From a virus: DNA of 32,019 nt. The position numbers and the translations under genes are program-made. Shown here in pieces: positions 12,379 to 18,564 of this stretch. The notes below the pieces were generated by a model, which did not search any database, was not told the origin of the DNA, and saw nothing but the letters and a program-made list of their open reading frames with translations. How positions within the stretch are numbered: the first letter of the stretch is position 1; each line of letters opens with the position of its first letter. The stretch covers positions 1 to 32,019 of the IMG/VR virus record IMGVR_UViG_3300043395_002173; one strand, 5' to 3'.

Positions 12379-14588
12379 GGTTTTTCTGTAACATGTTGAT
12401 GTTGCTCGGTTTTCCACAAAATGTCGCCTTTGGCGGCTATGATTTTCGCCACACTGAGCGACGCAGCCGCTCTTTGATACGCTCTTTCGCTAAATTTGTC
12501 GTCTCCAGCACACAAATGTCGGAAATAGGCTAACCAATCAGCGCGTCTTATACACAGTTTATCTGGCGGTATTCCGGGTATCCCATAGCGCTTTCCGACT
12601 TCTGAGACTGCTAAGTCAAAGGCTTCCAGCGTGAAGATTTCGCTCTCCGTGAGCTGCTTTTTCTGCTTCTTTTTGCTGTGCTGTTTCTCACTGGGTCTAA
12701 GCCCTAGTGATACGATGTTCGGGTCGACTGGGTCGGTGAGAACCTTGACCATTTCGAAGTGAAACTCGATCCCGTCTTCGCTTTCCTTCTGCTTTGTCGT
12801 GGTCAGTTTTCCTGTGAGGTGTTCCCTGTCTTCCTCGTCTGATGTGCGCACGCATTCGAGTTCTGCGTCCACTGCACCGAGTAGCGCTGACGAGCCACGC
12901 ATACCCTTTGACTCGTCCTTACCGGCATGGTGGACGACGAGCACCGTGCAACCGAGCTGCGCGATGAGTTCGCCTATGACGGCTATGAATTGGCTCATGT
13001 CGCTGGAGCTGTTCTCGTCGCCTACGAAGTTGCGCGCCAGTGTATCCACGACGATGAGCGATGGAGAGATGCCGAGTTCGTGGATCTCCTTGATGAGCTC
13101 CTGCATGTCCTCCAACGTCGAGCTGAGATTCAGGCTTCTCTTAATGAAATAGAGAGGCACAGACGGCTCTATCTCATGGGTGATCCTTGACGCGTCCGAG
13201 CGTTTTTTTAAACCTGCTTGGCCTTCCCCTGCAATGTATAAGCATGTCCCTTGCGCGGTCGGCTTACCGAATGCTGGCTGACCCGCGGCGATCATCTGGG
13301 ATAGGTATATGGCGACGAACGACTTGAAGCTTCCTGGCTTGCCGTAGATCGCCGCGAATGCTTTGGCTGGCACGAGATCCTCGATGAGCCACTGGACTGC
13401 TTCATCCTTCAGCTCATCCATCCGCAGAATTTCGATGCGCTTTTTCGGCGCTGGAGATCGCGTATCAGCGTTACCTGTAACGCTTTGCTGTGTTGCTGCC
13501 GCTGTGTCTAACTGGTGACTGCGGATCTCTGACAGTTGCTCTGTGATGCTCTTTTCGCGTGGCTGTATTGACCGGACGGCGGCAGAGTTATCCCCAGAAA
13601 AATTTGCTATCGCGTATAAAGCGAATGGGTCTACCACTTTCTGAGATAGGGGATCATGCGCGCCGTGATGCGAGTAGGTGACCCAGTCGCCACGGTTCCC
13701 CTTGAACAGCATCACTCCTGCTGTGCCGGTCTGACTCGTCGGCGCAAGGTATCGGTATGCGTCGTTCCGCTTATCGTAATGGCTGAAGCGATAGCCCATC
13801 GATGCAAGTTGCGCTCGCATCCATTCAAGACCGTGCTGCTCATTGAATTGCGAGATCGTTGTGCTGTTCTGCGTCGGCAATGCCACTGGCGCGTGCTTGA
13901 TATGATCGATGATCTGATTTTGTTGCTCTGTCTGGCGCTGCCAAGAGATCGCTGTGTCGATGCTGAAGATGTTGCCGTCGAGGTGATCGCGATGGACAAA
14001 GCGTTCCTTCTCCTCGTCCTTGCTGACGCGTGGGAGAAACCACGGCTGAGACCAGCGGTAATTCTCGTTGACGCAGTTCATCCAGATCTGGCGCTTATGC
14101 AGCTCGGCGATAAAGTAATCGACAGCAGCGGTCAGCTCTTCTTGCGACTGCATCTTGCAGGGGATCAGTATTCTGTATTTCCAGAACGAGACCACGCCAT
14201 CAGAACCCCGATTGCTGTGGCTCGTGTGCATGATGTGCGCGATGTTCATGTCTTTCAGCGCGTCGTGTACGGCATGGAATGACGGTGCGCCTGTGAGGAT
14301 CTCGCCAGTCTCTGGATCGATTGAAGAGTCGCCGTCGAGGATGATCAGCTCTGCTGATTGCAGGTTCTCGTCGGCGCGCTTGCAGATCGAGAGATTACCA
14401 CCACGGATAAGGTATGACCCATCCTTTGGGCCGACACGCACATGCTTTAATCTGTCACTGAGTGCAGCGAGTGTGTACACGCGTGGCTTGAGATCTGTGT
14501 CTCTGAAGCCAGCAGCTGCAAAGGCGAGAGACATCTCATAGGTTGCGCTGTTGCCCATCTCTTTTGTTTCTTGTAGTGTTTCGCTCAC
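12348..14588 (-). CDS. Primase-helicase (AEP-like primase fused to RecA-type helicase)
   Basis: 746 residues from GTG at 14588, with GGAG 6 bases upstream. The N-terminal third matches archaeo-eukaryotic primase logic: an hhhDxD motif ILDGD with D85 and D87, a later THSNRG-like block HTSHSNRG (121-128), and FWKYRILIP (135-143). The middle carries a helical linker. From about 390 the RepA/DnaB-type hexameric helicase domain begins: Walker A YGKPGSFKS (415-423), Walker B SLIVVDTLARN (510-520), and the VVHHAGKD sensor. Primer synthesis and unwinding in one chain implies self-sufficient phage replication. The C-terminal 130 residues are charged and hold no recognised domain. A hairpin precedes the gene. 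Strongest replication marker in the window. Confidence 0.88.
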   Translation of the reverse strand: MSETLQETKEMGNSATYEMSLAFAAAGFRDTDLKPRVYTLAALSDRLKHVRVGPKDGSYLIRGGNLSICKRADENLQSAELIILDGDSSIDPETGEILTGAPSFHAVHDALKDMNIAHIMHTSHSNRGSDGVVSFWKYRILIPCKMQSQEELTAAVDYFIAELHKRQIWMNCVNENYRWSQPWFLPRVSKDEEKERFVHRDHLDGNIFSIDTAISWQRQTEQQNQIIDHIKHAPVALPTQNSTTISQFNEQHGLEWMRAQLASMGYRFSHYDKRNDAYRYLAPTSQTGTAGVMLFKGNRGDWVTYSHHGAHDPLSQKVVDPFALYAIANFSGDNSAAVRSIQPREKSITEQLSEIRSHQLDTAAATQQSVTGNADTRSPAPKKRIEILRMDELKDEAVQWLIEDLVPAKAFAAIYGKPGSFKSFVAIYLSQMIAAGQPAFGKPTAQGTCLYIAGEGQAGLKKRSDASRITHEIEPSVPLYFIKRSLNLSSTLEDMQELIKEIHELGISPSLIVVDTLARNFVGDENSSSDMSQFIAVIGELIAQLGCTVLVVHHAGKDESKGMRGSSALLGAVDAELECVRTSDEEDREHLTGKLTTTKQKESEDGIEFHFEMVKVLTDPVDPNIVSLGLRPSEKQHSKKKQKKQLTESEIFTLEAFDLAVSEVGKRYGIPGIPPDKLCIRRADWLAYFRHLCAGDDKFSERAYQRAAASLSVAKIIAAKGDILWKTEQHQHVTEKPDKPTLPDMA

Positions 14589-14640
14589 AACGAACTCCGT
14601 TGGTTTAGGGATTGCCCCTGAAGGTTCCTCCCGAGACTTA

Positions 14641-14676
14641 AACCCCCGTACTGGTTCGGATTCCGGTACGGGGGTT
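14641..14676 (-). terminator. Strong hairpin between SSB-like and primase-helicase genes
   Basis: AACCCCCGTAC (14641-14651) pairs perfectly with GTACGGGGGTT (14666-14676) around a 14-base loop. On the minus strand only UUUAAG follows, so it is a partial terminator or attenuator reducing transcription into the primase-helicase; on the plus strand CTTTTT follows, so it could also end antisense transcription. Confidence 0.65.
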
Positions 14677-14684
14677 CTTTTTAC

Positions 14685-15230
14685 TTAAAACTCTTCGTCA
14701 TCACTCGAAGATGTCGGTGCCGGTGCAGGAGCAGCACTCGCATCTTCTGCTGAGTACCACTTCTCTTTCGGTGCGAGAGTGAAGTCGATCTGCACTGATG
14801 TGCCTTGACCAACCTTAATGGTTTTGACTGCATCGACGCGCAGAGTTGCGAGCTTGCCAGCAGGGATTGCTCCTGCCTTTTTCGCGACATCTGCAACGAA
14901 TTGCGTCCATGCGCGTGAGTTGCCTCTTGCGCTGCGGAATGGCGCATCTCCGAATGATGCGTCCTTCGAGTAGATCGTTACATCTACTCCAGGCTTATGG
15001 TCTGCTGATGGCGGGTTGCCCCATGCACCGTTGACCTCTTGCCAATCAACACCGGCAGCGCCGACCATCAACCAGCCCTGCTTTGCGTTTGCGATGTCGA
15101 GACCGAATAACTTCCCCTTCATGTCTACGGCAGACTTTTCACCATCCGCTGACGAGACAAAGAGAATGCCTGTGCGTGCGTCGAGACGCGCCCACGGTTT
15201 ACCTGATGCTTGCTGTGGAAAGTTCAACAT
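14685..15230 (-). CDS. Single-stranded-DNA-binding-like protein with acidic tip
   Basis: 181 residues from ATG at 15230 with AAGGAG 5 bases upstream. The body is mostly short strands separated by Gly/Asp turns. The C-terminal 24 residues are a low-complexity Ala/Pro/Ser linker ending SSSDDEEF, the acidic-aromatic tip that bacterial and T7-like SSB proteins use to recruit partners. It lies between a RuvC-like resolvase and the primase-helicase, where an SSB is expected. Sequence similarity to a named family is not recognised, so the call rests on tail, size and context. Confidence 0.7.
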   Translation of the reverse strand: MLNFPQQASGKPWARLDARTGILFVSSADGEKSAVDMKGKLFGLDIANAKQGWLMVGAAGVDWQEVNGAWGNPPSADHKPGVDVTIYSKDASFGDAPFRSARGNSRAWTQFVADVAKKAGAIPAGKLATLRVDAVKTIKVGQGTSVQIDFTLAPKEKWYSAEDASAAPAPAPTSSSDDEEF

Positions 15231-15254
15231 TGTTACTCCTTCAGAGTTACTGAT

Positions 15255-15271
15255 AGGTCAGACCGTGACCT
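15255..15271. promoter_or_regulatory. Inverted repeat in the leader of the SSB-like gene
   Basis: AGGTCA and TGACCT are perfect 6-base arms around a 5-base spacer, 25 bases before the SSB-like ATG. A second pair, TGAGAG/CTCTCA, is at 15280-15300 next to the resolvase stop. These could be an operator and a weak hairpin controlling the SSB-like gene. Confidence 0.4.
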
Positions 15272-15300
15272 TACGCGGGTGAGAGTAATTCCCTCTCTCA

Positions 15301-15774
15301 CTAGGGATCTTGTGTTGCGCCGTACCATGCAATGAGCGCGGCATCGCTTCTTCCATTGTCCTTCACCCGAGAAAAGTGTTGGGCAAAAGCTGGGAAAAGC
15401 TCCTGCGCGCGTTGCCGTGATCCGTCTTTTCCTGCACGCATCCCAGATGCCTTCTGCCACTTCTGCGGTGTGACATAAGAGATTGGCAAGCGTAACGCGG
15501 CGATGATTCCTTCGATTGTCCCCACCGATCTCCCGAACTGGAACATGCTGGAGACACCCTGACCCGGCATTGCTCCGACGCGTTCAAGCCAAACGTGATC
15601 CGGTTGAAGCTCTTCGAGATGCCGTGCAACGAGTTGCGCTGCGATCTCGGTCTTCTTCTTTCCGTTGCGCTCGATTGCGTGCGTCGGCATATCTATCACT
15701 GAGATATACCCCCGCTCGATATCGATGACCGCGATGGCTCCGCTCGCACCAGGATCGATGCCGCAAATCTTCAT
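15301..15774 (-). CDS. RuvC-like Holliday-junction resolvase
   Basis: 157 residues. The RNase-H-like acidic residues are in place: D7 in CGIDPGASGA, E64 in VWLERVGAMPGQGVSS, and D139/D144 in KDNGRSDAALIAWYG. The segment MFQFGRSVGTIEG (77-89) is the DNA-contact helix typical of RuvC-family phage resolvases. Length is close to RuvC (about 170). It would cut branched replication or packaging intermediates. Start overlaps the stop of the HTH gene (ATGA). It ends 70 bases before the SSB-like gene. Confidence 0.9.
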   Translation of the reverse strand: MKICGIDPGASGAIAVIDIERGYISVIDMPTHAIERNGKKKTEIAAQLVARHLEELQPDHVWLERVGAMPGQGVSSMFQFGRSVGTIEGIIAALRLPISYVTPQKWQKASGMRAGKDGSRQRAQELFPAFAQHFSRVKDNGRSDAALIAWYGATQDP

Positions 15775-15977
15775 TCTTGCACCGGCACTGGTATCACCAC
15801 GATGGCATAACCAAGAGCATTAGCTATGCGTTCAAGCGTTCCGAATTCCGCTGATCTTGTTCTGCGAGAGATTTGCCACCAGTGCGTAGGTGTCAGCCCT
15901 GCTCTTACTGACAACTCGCGCTGCGACATGCCTGCTGTAACGCGAGCTTGGTCAAGCTCATCGATAATCTTATCCAT
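15771..15977 (-). CDS. Small XRE/Cro-type helix-turn-helix protein
   Basis: 68 residues. The fold is evident from LDQARVTAGMSQRELSVRAG, then LTPTHWWQISRRTRSAEFGTLERIANALGY: five helices with helix 2-3 forming the Cro/CI DNA-reading unit. It lies inside the replication operon, overlapping both neighbours, instead of at a divergent control region. It is a candidate reader of the CGACA motif sites or a toxin-antitoxin-type antidote, but no target is demonstrated. Confidence 0.85.
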   Translation of the reverse strand: MDKIIDELDQARVTAGMSQRELSVRAGLTPTHWWQISRRTRSAEFGTLERIANALGYAIVVIPVPVQE

Positions 15978-16764
15978 AGTTCTGTATCCATGATGGCACT
16001 GACAGCGTCTCTATCTGCGGCGAGTAGCCCTTCCACGCTGTTGCTGATTTCGTTGCCTTATACGCTTCTGCGGCAAGAGCCATCTGATGGCGACCTGCTT
16101 CAAGCGCGACCATATCGAGATTGTATACGCCAATGGCGTACGGCGCTTCTGTCTCCACTGCGATGAAGATGAAATCTTTCGCTTCAAAGTCAGTGGTATG
16201 CATATACCCATCGAGATAATGCGCGGCTTGAACGTAATACTTCAACCCCGCAAGTGTTTTCGCAAATCCATCAGGCGAAGCGTCCTGCGTGGTCTTCAGG
16301 TCAACGATTGTCGATCCCTGTATTGCGTCCATGCGCGCCTTGCATGGCACACCGTTTTGCTCCCACTTAAACGATTGCTCGACGCTCGCGCCTTTCAAGA
16401 GTTCCTTATATAGATGATGCGAACGGACTGCTTCTGCGACGCGCTGCGCACGCTGAAAGTCATCGAAATCGACAACAGTTTTACCCGCGTTCGTCGCCGC
16501 AAAAAGTTCTGCCTGTTGCTTGCCAGCTGATGTGCGCCGGTCAATCTTTGGCATTGCTGCGAAGTCTGTGTCGATTGTCTCTGGCTCCAACACCATTGCA
16601 TGAACGAGTGTACCGAATTTCATTGCAGGTGTTGGCTCGCGCTCATTCTCTTTCGCTGCGAGATAGTGAGCTGGCGATCTGAGTAATTGCTTCGCTCCAG
16701 ACGCTGATAGCGCATCCCACGAATGGTATTCCGTCGCTGGAATATTACTGAGTTGCTGTGGCAT
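15970..16764 (-). CDS. PD-(D/E)XK exonuclease, RecE/exonuclease VIII-like
   Basis: 264 residues. The start MPQQLSNIPATEYHSWDALSASGAKQLLRSPAHYLA is typical of the DUF3799/RecE C-terminal nuclease family. Key points: H55 in FGTLVHAM, the metal site D146 (ARMDAI) and D155-L-K157 (VDLKTT), and a YYVQAAHYLDG helix (176-186) with the conserved Gln and Tyr. This enzyme degrades one strand of duplex DNA to give 3' ends for annealing. No separate annealase (RecT/Redbeta) was recognised, although the SSB-like protein could serve. Overlaps both neighbours. Confidence 0.9.
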   Translation of the reverse strand: MPQQLSNIPATEYHSWDALSASGAKQLLRSPAHYLAAKENEREPTPAMKFGTLVHAMVLEPETIDTDFAAMPKIDRRTSAGKQQAELFAATNAGKTVVDFDDFQRAQRVAEAVRSHHLYKELLKGASVEQSFKWEQNGVPCKARMDAIQGSTIVDLKTTQDASPDGFAKTLAGLKYYVQAAHYLDGYMHTTDFEAKDFIFIAVETEAPYAIGVYNLDMVALEAGRHQMALAAEAYKATKSATAWKGYSPQIETLSVPSWIQNYG

Positions 16765-16954
16765 GGAGTTCTATGTCCTCTGCGTCGTCAGCGACTGCTG
16801 ACAGGGCTGATGTAAGCGTCCAGTGATGTGTAAGATGCCCATCGATTGTCAGCGCGCGGTATTTCTTGTCTCGTGCCATCTGCACCCATCCTGCGACAGC
16901 ATGATCTTTAAGAATAACGTATTCGTTTTCACCGTCTGGTCTAACTTCAACCAT
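16745..16954 (-). CDS. Small hypothetical protein
   Basis: 69 residues from the second of two nearby ATGs (16954), since AGGGGAG is 5 bases upstream; the other ATG at 16960 is almost in contact with that site. The sequence MVEVRPDGENEYVILKDHAV then GWVQMARDKKYRALTIDGHL suggests an antiparallel beta protein with a short helix. It overlaps both neighbours (8 and 20 bases). Not recognised. Confidence 0.6.
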   Translation of the reverse strand: MVEVRPDGENEYVILKDHAVAGWVQMARDKKYRALTIDGHLTHHWTLTSALSAVADDAEDIELHATATQ

Positions 16955-17291
16955 TTCCATCTCCCCTAAGAGCTTCGTTGAGGTTTGCCTGTACCTTTTT
17001 CACTGCGAGATCGAGCACAGCCTGCGGTGCATCTTTGCCTGTAAACTCTGCGCAGAATGCCATATAGTTGATGCCGTCTACCCATGAGTCATGGTGTTCT
17101 GGGCTGTGGGCAAGCCGTGAAAGTTTCACTGCAAGCATTGCTAGCGAGACATCGTATGCCGAGAACTTCTTCCCAGACAGAACGCTGAGTAAAGTCGCAG
17201 CTCGTTCGAAATTCTCTTGCGCAGCGCCGTAAGAGTTACCGCGTTGCGATAGAAGCGACTGCGCTTCTTTGAGTACATCCCTATGGTCCAT
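16947..17291 (-). CDS. DUF6378-like protein
   Basis: 114 residues from ATG at 17291, overlapping the DnaA-like gene's stop (TGATG); the long upstream frame is that gene's shadow. The sequence EAQSLLSQRGNSYGAAQENFERAA, then KFSAYDVSLAMLAVKLSRLAHSPEHHDSWVDGINYMAF, follows the DUF6378 pattern, an all-helical phage family with conserved RGNxYG, DV..mm..KlaR and HxDsw.D blocks. The conserved His/Asp/Glu would suit metal-dependent nucleotide hydrolysis (MazG-like), which is inference. Its place in the replication operon agrees. Confidence 0.8.
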   Translation of the reverse strand: MDHRDVLKEAQSLLSQRGNSYGAAQENFERAATLLSVLSGKKFSAYDVSLAMLAVKLSRLAHSPEHHDSWVDGINYMAFCAEFTGKDAPQAVLDLAVKKVQANLNEALRGDGNG

Positions 17292-17755
17292 CACTGTTTC
17301 CCCAATGCTTTCTCGTATTCCTTCACACCGTAGAGCACACTGGTGTGGTCCTTGTTCAACTTCTGCCCGATCTGGGAAAGACTCATCCCCAGCTCTGTTC
17401 TGAGCCGCCAGTACACTTCTCGGCGACACTTTACCAAAGGCGCTTCTCGCGAGTTGCCAGTAACTGCTTCTGGGTGGATCTTGTGCTTTGCGCATACGTC
17501 CCTCAGAATTTCCTTCCACCGTGCGAGCGGCGAGATGCGAGCAGCACGCAACAACTGATGCGCTTCCGTGAATTGCCGTGCCACGATTGGCGGCAGCGGT
17601 GCGGGTTCTGGCTCGACATGTACCACTTCTGGTACAGGCTCCGGCTCTGGTGCAGGTGGCTCCTCAACCTTGATCTTAACGATGTTGCGTTGCGGTGCAG
17701 CACGCAGTCGCAAGCGCACATCTTTGTAGTGCGAGTTCCAATCAACGCTGGTCAT
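17291..17755 (-). CDS. Stand-alone DnaA domain IV-like DNA-binding protein
   Basis: 154 residues. Residues about 80-150 match DnaA domain IV: ILRDVCAKHKIHPEAVTGNS (83-102), then KCRREVYWRLRTELGMSLSQIGQKL and the signature KDHTSVLYG (135-143), which contacts DnaA boxes. The AAA+ ATPase domain is entirely absent. In its place is an N-terminal 60-residue tail rich in Pro/Glu (PAPEPEPVPEVVHVEPEPAPLPP). It can thus bind DnaA boxes but not form the origin-melting filament. A perfect DnaA box lies in its own operon's promoter candidate (17955-17965) and another at 8792-8802, so self-regulation or competition with host DnaA is plausible. Second gene of the operon. Confidence 0.85.
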   Translation of the reverse strand: MTSVDWNSHYKDVRLRLRAAPQRNIVKIKVEEPPAPEPEPVPEVVHVEPEPAPLPPIVARQFTEAHQLLRAARISPLARWKEILRDVCAKHKIHPEAVTGNSREAPLVKCRREVYWRLRTELGMSLSQIGQKLNKDHTSVLYGVKEYEKALGKQ

Positions 17756-17865
17756 TGCAGGTGTCCATCAACGATATACGCAAGACCAAATACGATAATT
17801 GAGAAAAGAGTTATGGCAAGCAAATTTATGAGCAGCCGTACAACTCTTGGGTCTGGATCTGTCAT
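17752..17865 (-). CDS. Small membrane protein at the head of the replication operon
   Basis: 37 residues from ATG at 17865, read by hand: MTDPDPRVVRLLINLLAITL then FSIIVFGLAYIVDGHLQ. One transmembrane helix spans about residues 11-31. The leader is AACACGGAGACACGGAAAC, a member of the repeat family. Its stop overlaps the next start (ATGA). It is the first gene after the promoter, which for phages often means an early host-takeover or exclusion role, but this is inference. Confidence 0.65.
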   Translation of the reverse strand: MTDPDPRVVRLLINLLAITLFSIIVFGLAYIVDGHLQ

Positions 17866-17889
17866 GTTTCCGTGTCTCCGTGTTTCTCA
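17863..17889 (-). repeat. ACACGGAGACACGGAAAC leader
   Basis: On the minus strand the sequence GAGAAACACGGAGACACGG precedes AAACATG, combining the two versions of the leader repeat (ACACGGAGA and ACACGGAAAC) found at the rightward genes. Confidence 0.55.
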
Positions 17890-17940
17890 GCCCATCGCTG
17901 ATTTGCTCACCCTATCTGACTAATACGATAGACACAAGCC

Positions 17941-17968
17941 ATATTATTATTTCCTGTGGATAACTCAA
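17941..17968 (-). promoter_or_regulatory. Leftward promoter candidate of the replication operon
   Basis: On the minus strand TTGAGT (17968-17963) is followed after 16 bases by TAATAT (17946-17941). The spacer holds the DnaA box TTATCCACA, in nearly the same position as at the 8.8 kb promoter. The -35 overlaps the T-tract of the terminator just upstream, so the end of the late genes and the start of the replication operon are back to back. Confidence 0.5.
17955..17965 (-). promoter_or_regulatory. DnaA box (TTATCCACA) in replication-operon promoter
   Basis: AGTTATCCACA on the minus strand is identical over 11 bases to the copy at 8792-8802 and contains a consensus DnaA box. It sits 90 bases upstream of the operon that encodes the DnaA domain IV protein. 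Confidence 0.65.
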
Positions 17969-18009
17969 AAAAAAGTTGGCCCCCATGCCTGATGGGAGAC
18001 ACGGGGGCC
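17967..18009 (-). terminator. Rho-independent terminator of the late genes
   Basis: On the minus strand GGCCCCC (18009-18003) pairs with GGGGGCC (17984-17978) and is followed by AAC and eight T. A second hairpin, CTGCCC/GGGCAG, is at 18012-18033. This ends the late transcript after the HNH gene. Confidence 0.85.
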
Positions 18010-18072
18010 GTCTGCCCAGGGGAGGTCGGGCAGTGCGGAGCAAGCTCAACGCATTGAAATAGTATCAGTTTT

Positions 18073-18561
18073 TCACTTTGGGAGAAACCGCTTGCCGGTT
18101 ACATGTGACCACGTCTTGCCGAGTTTGATCTGGCTGATGCTCGACTTGTGTAACCCATAGGTCTTAGTGATTTGGCTATACGGTCGCTCATCGAGGAAGA
18201 TTTTCTTAGCTATCGCAGCTGTGATTTTCGACTGGCCGTTACCTTCACCCTTGGCAGACCGATTGCGCAACACGCGATCCATCACGTTGTCGGCTGTTGT
18301 TCCAGTCTGTAGGTGATACGGATTAACGCAGAGCGGAGTATCGCATCGATGTCGCACGACAAGCGTTGGCGGTATTGGTCCGTGGAATACCTCATACGAG
18401 AAACGATGAGCGCGAATCGATTTCCCGTTGATCGAGAAAGTGCCATACCCATCGGCGGTAGGCACTGTCCCGTTAATCAGCCAGCAGTCATCTCTTTTTC
18501 CTACATCGACCTTCGAATAGAAGCGCGCAATGTCGAGTATGTCGTACTTATGCTTAATCAA
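18073..18561 (-). CDS. HNH homing-type endonuclease with C-terminal HTH (TTG start)
   Basis: 162 residues. No ATG or GTG fits; a TTG at 18561, four bases after the upstream stop, is the only reasonable start. HNH motif: VVRHRCDTPLCVNPYHLQTGTTADNVMD (HNH_3 type), where the first His, the central NPYHL and the last Asn form the catalytic pocket, with CDTPLC a zinc knuckle. The N-terminal GYGTFSINGKSIRAHRFSYEVFHG block is usual for this family. The C-terminal SKITAAIAKKIFLDERPYSQITKTYGLHKSSISQI is a DNA-binding HTH. Free-standing homing endonucleases spread between phage genomes. It is last in the late operon. Confidence 0.85.
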   Translation of the reverse strand: MIKHKYDILDIARFYSKVDVGKRDDCWLINGTVPTADGYGTFSINGKSIRAHRFSYEVFHGPIPPTLVVRHRCDTPLCVNPYHLQTGTTADNVMDRVLRNRSAKGEGNGQSKITAAIAKKIFLDERPYSQITKTYGLHKSSISQIKLGKTWSHVTGKRFLPK

Positions 18562-18564
18562 TTA

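Noticed and set aside
12410-12418. Additional DnaA-like boxes (TTTTCCACA here; TTATCCCCA at 13588-13596; TTGTCCACA near 24711)
   Set aside because: Each has a mismatch to TTATNCACA and lies inside coding sequence, so they were not counted as sites.
14641-14676. Calling the hairpin a firm leftward terminator
   Set aside because: Only three U follow on the minus strand and an essential-looking gene lies just downstream, so attenuation is a safer reading.
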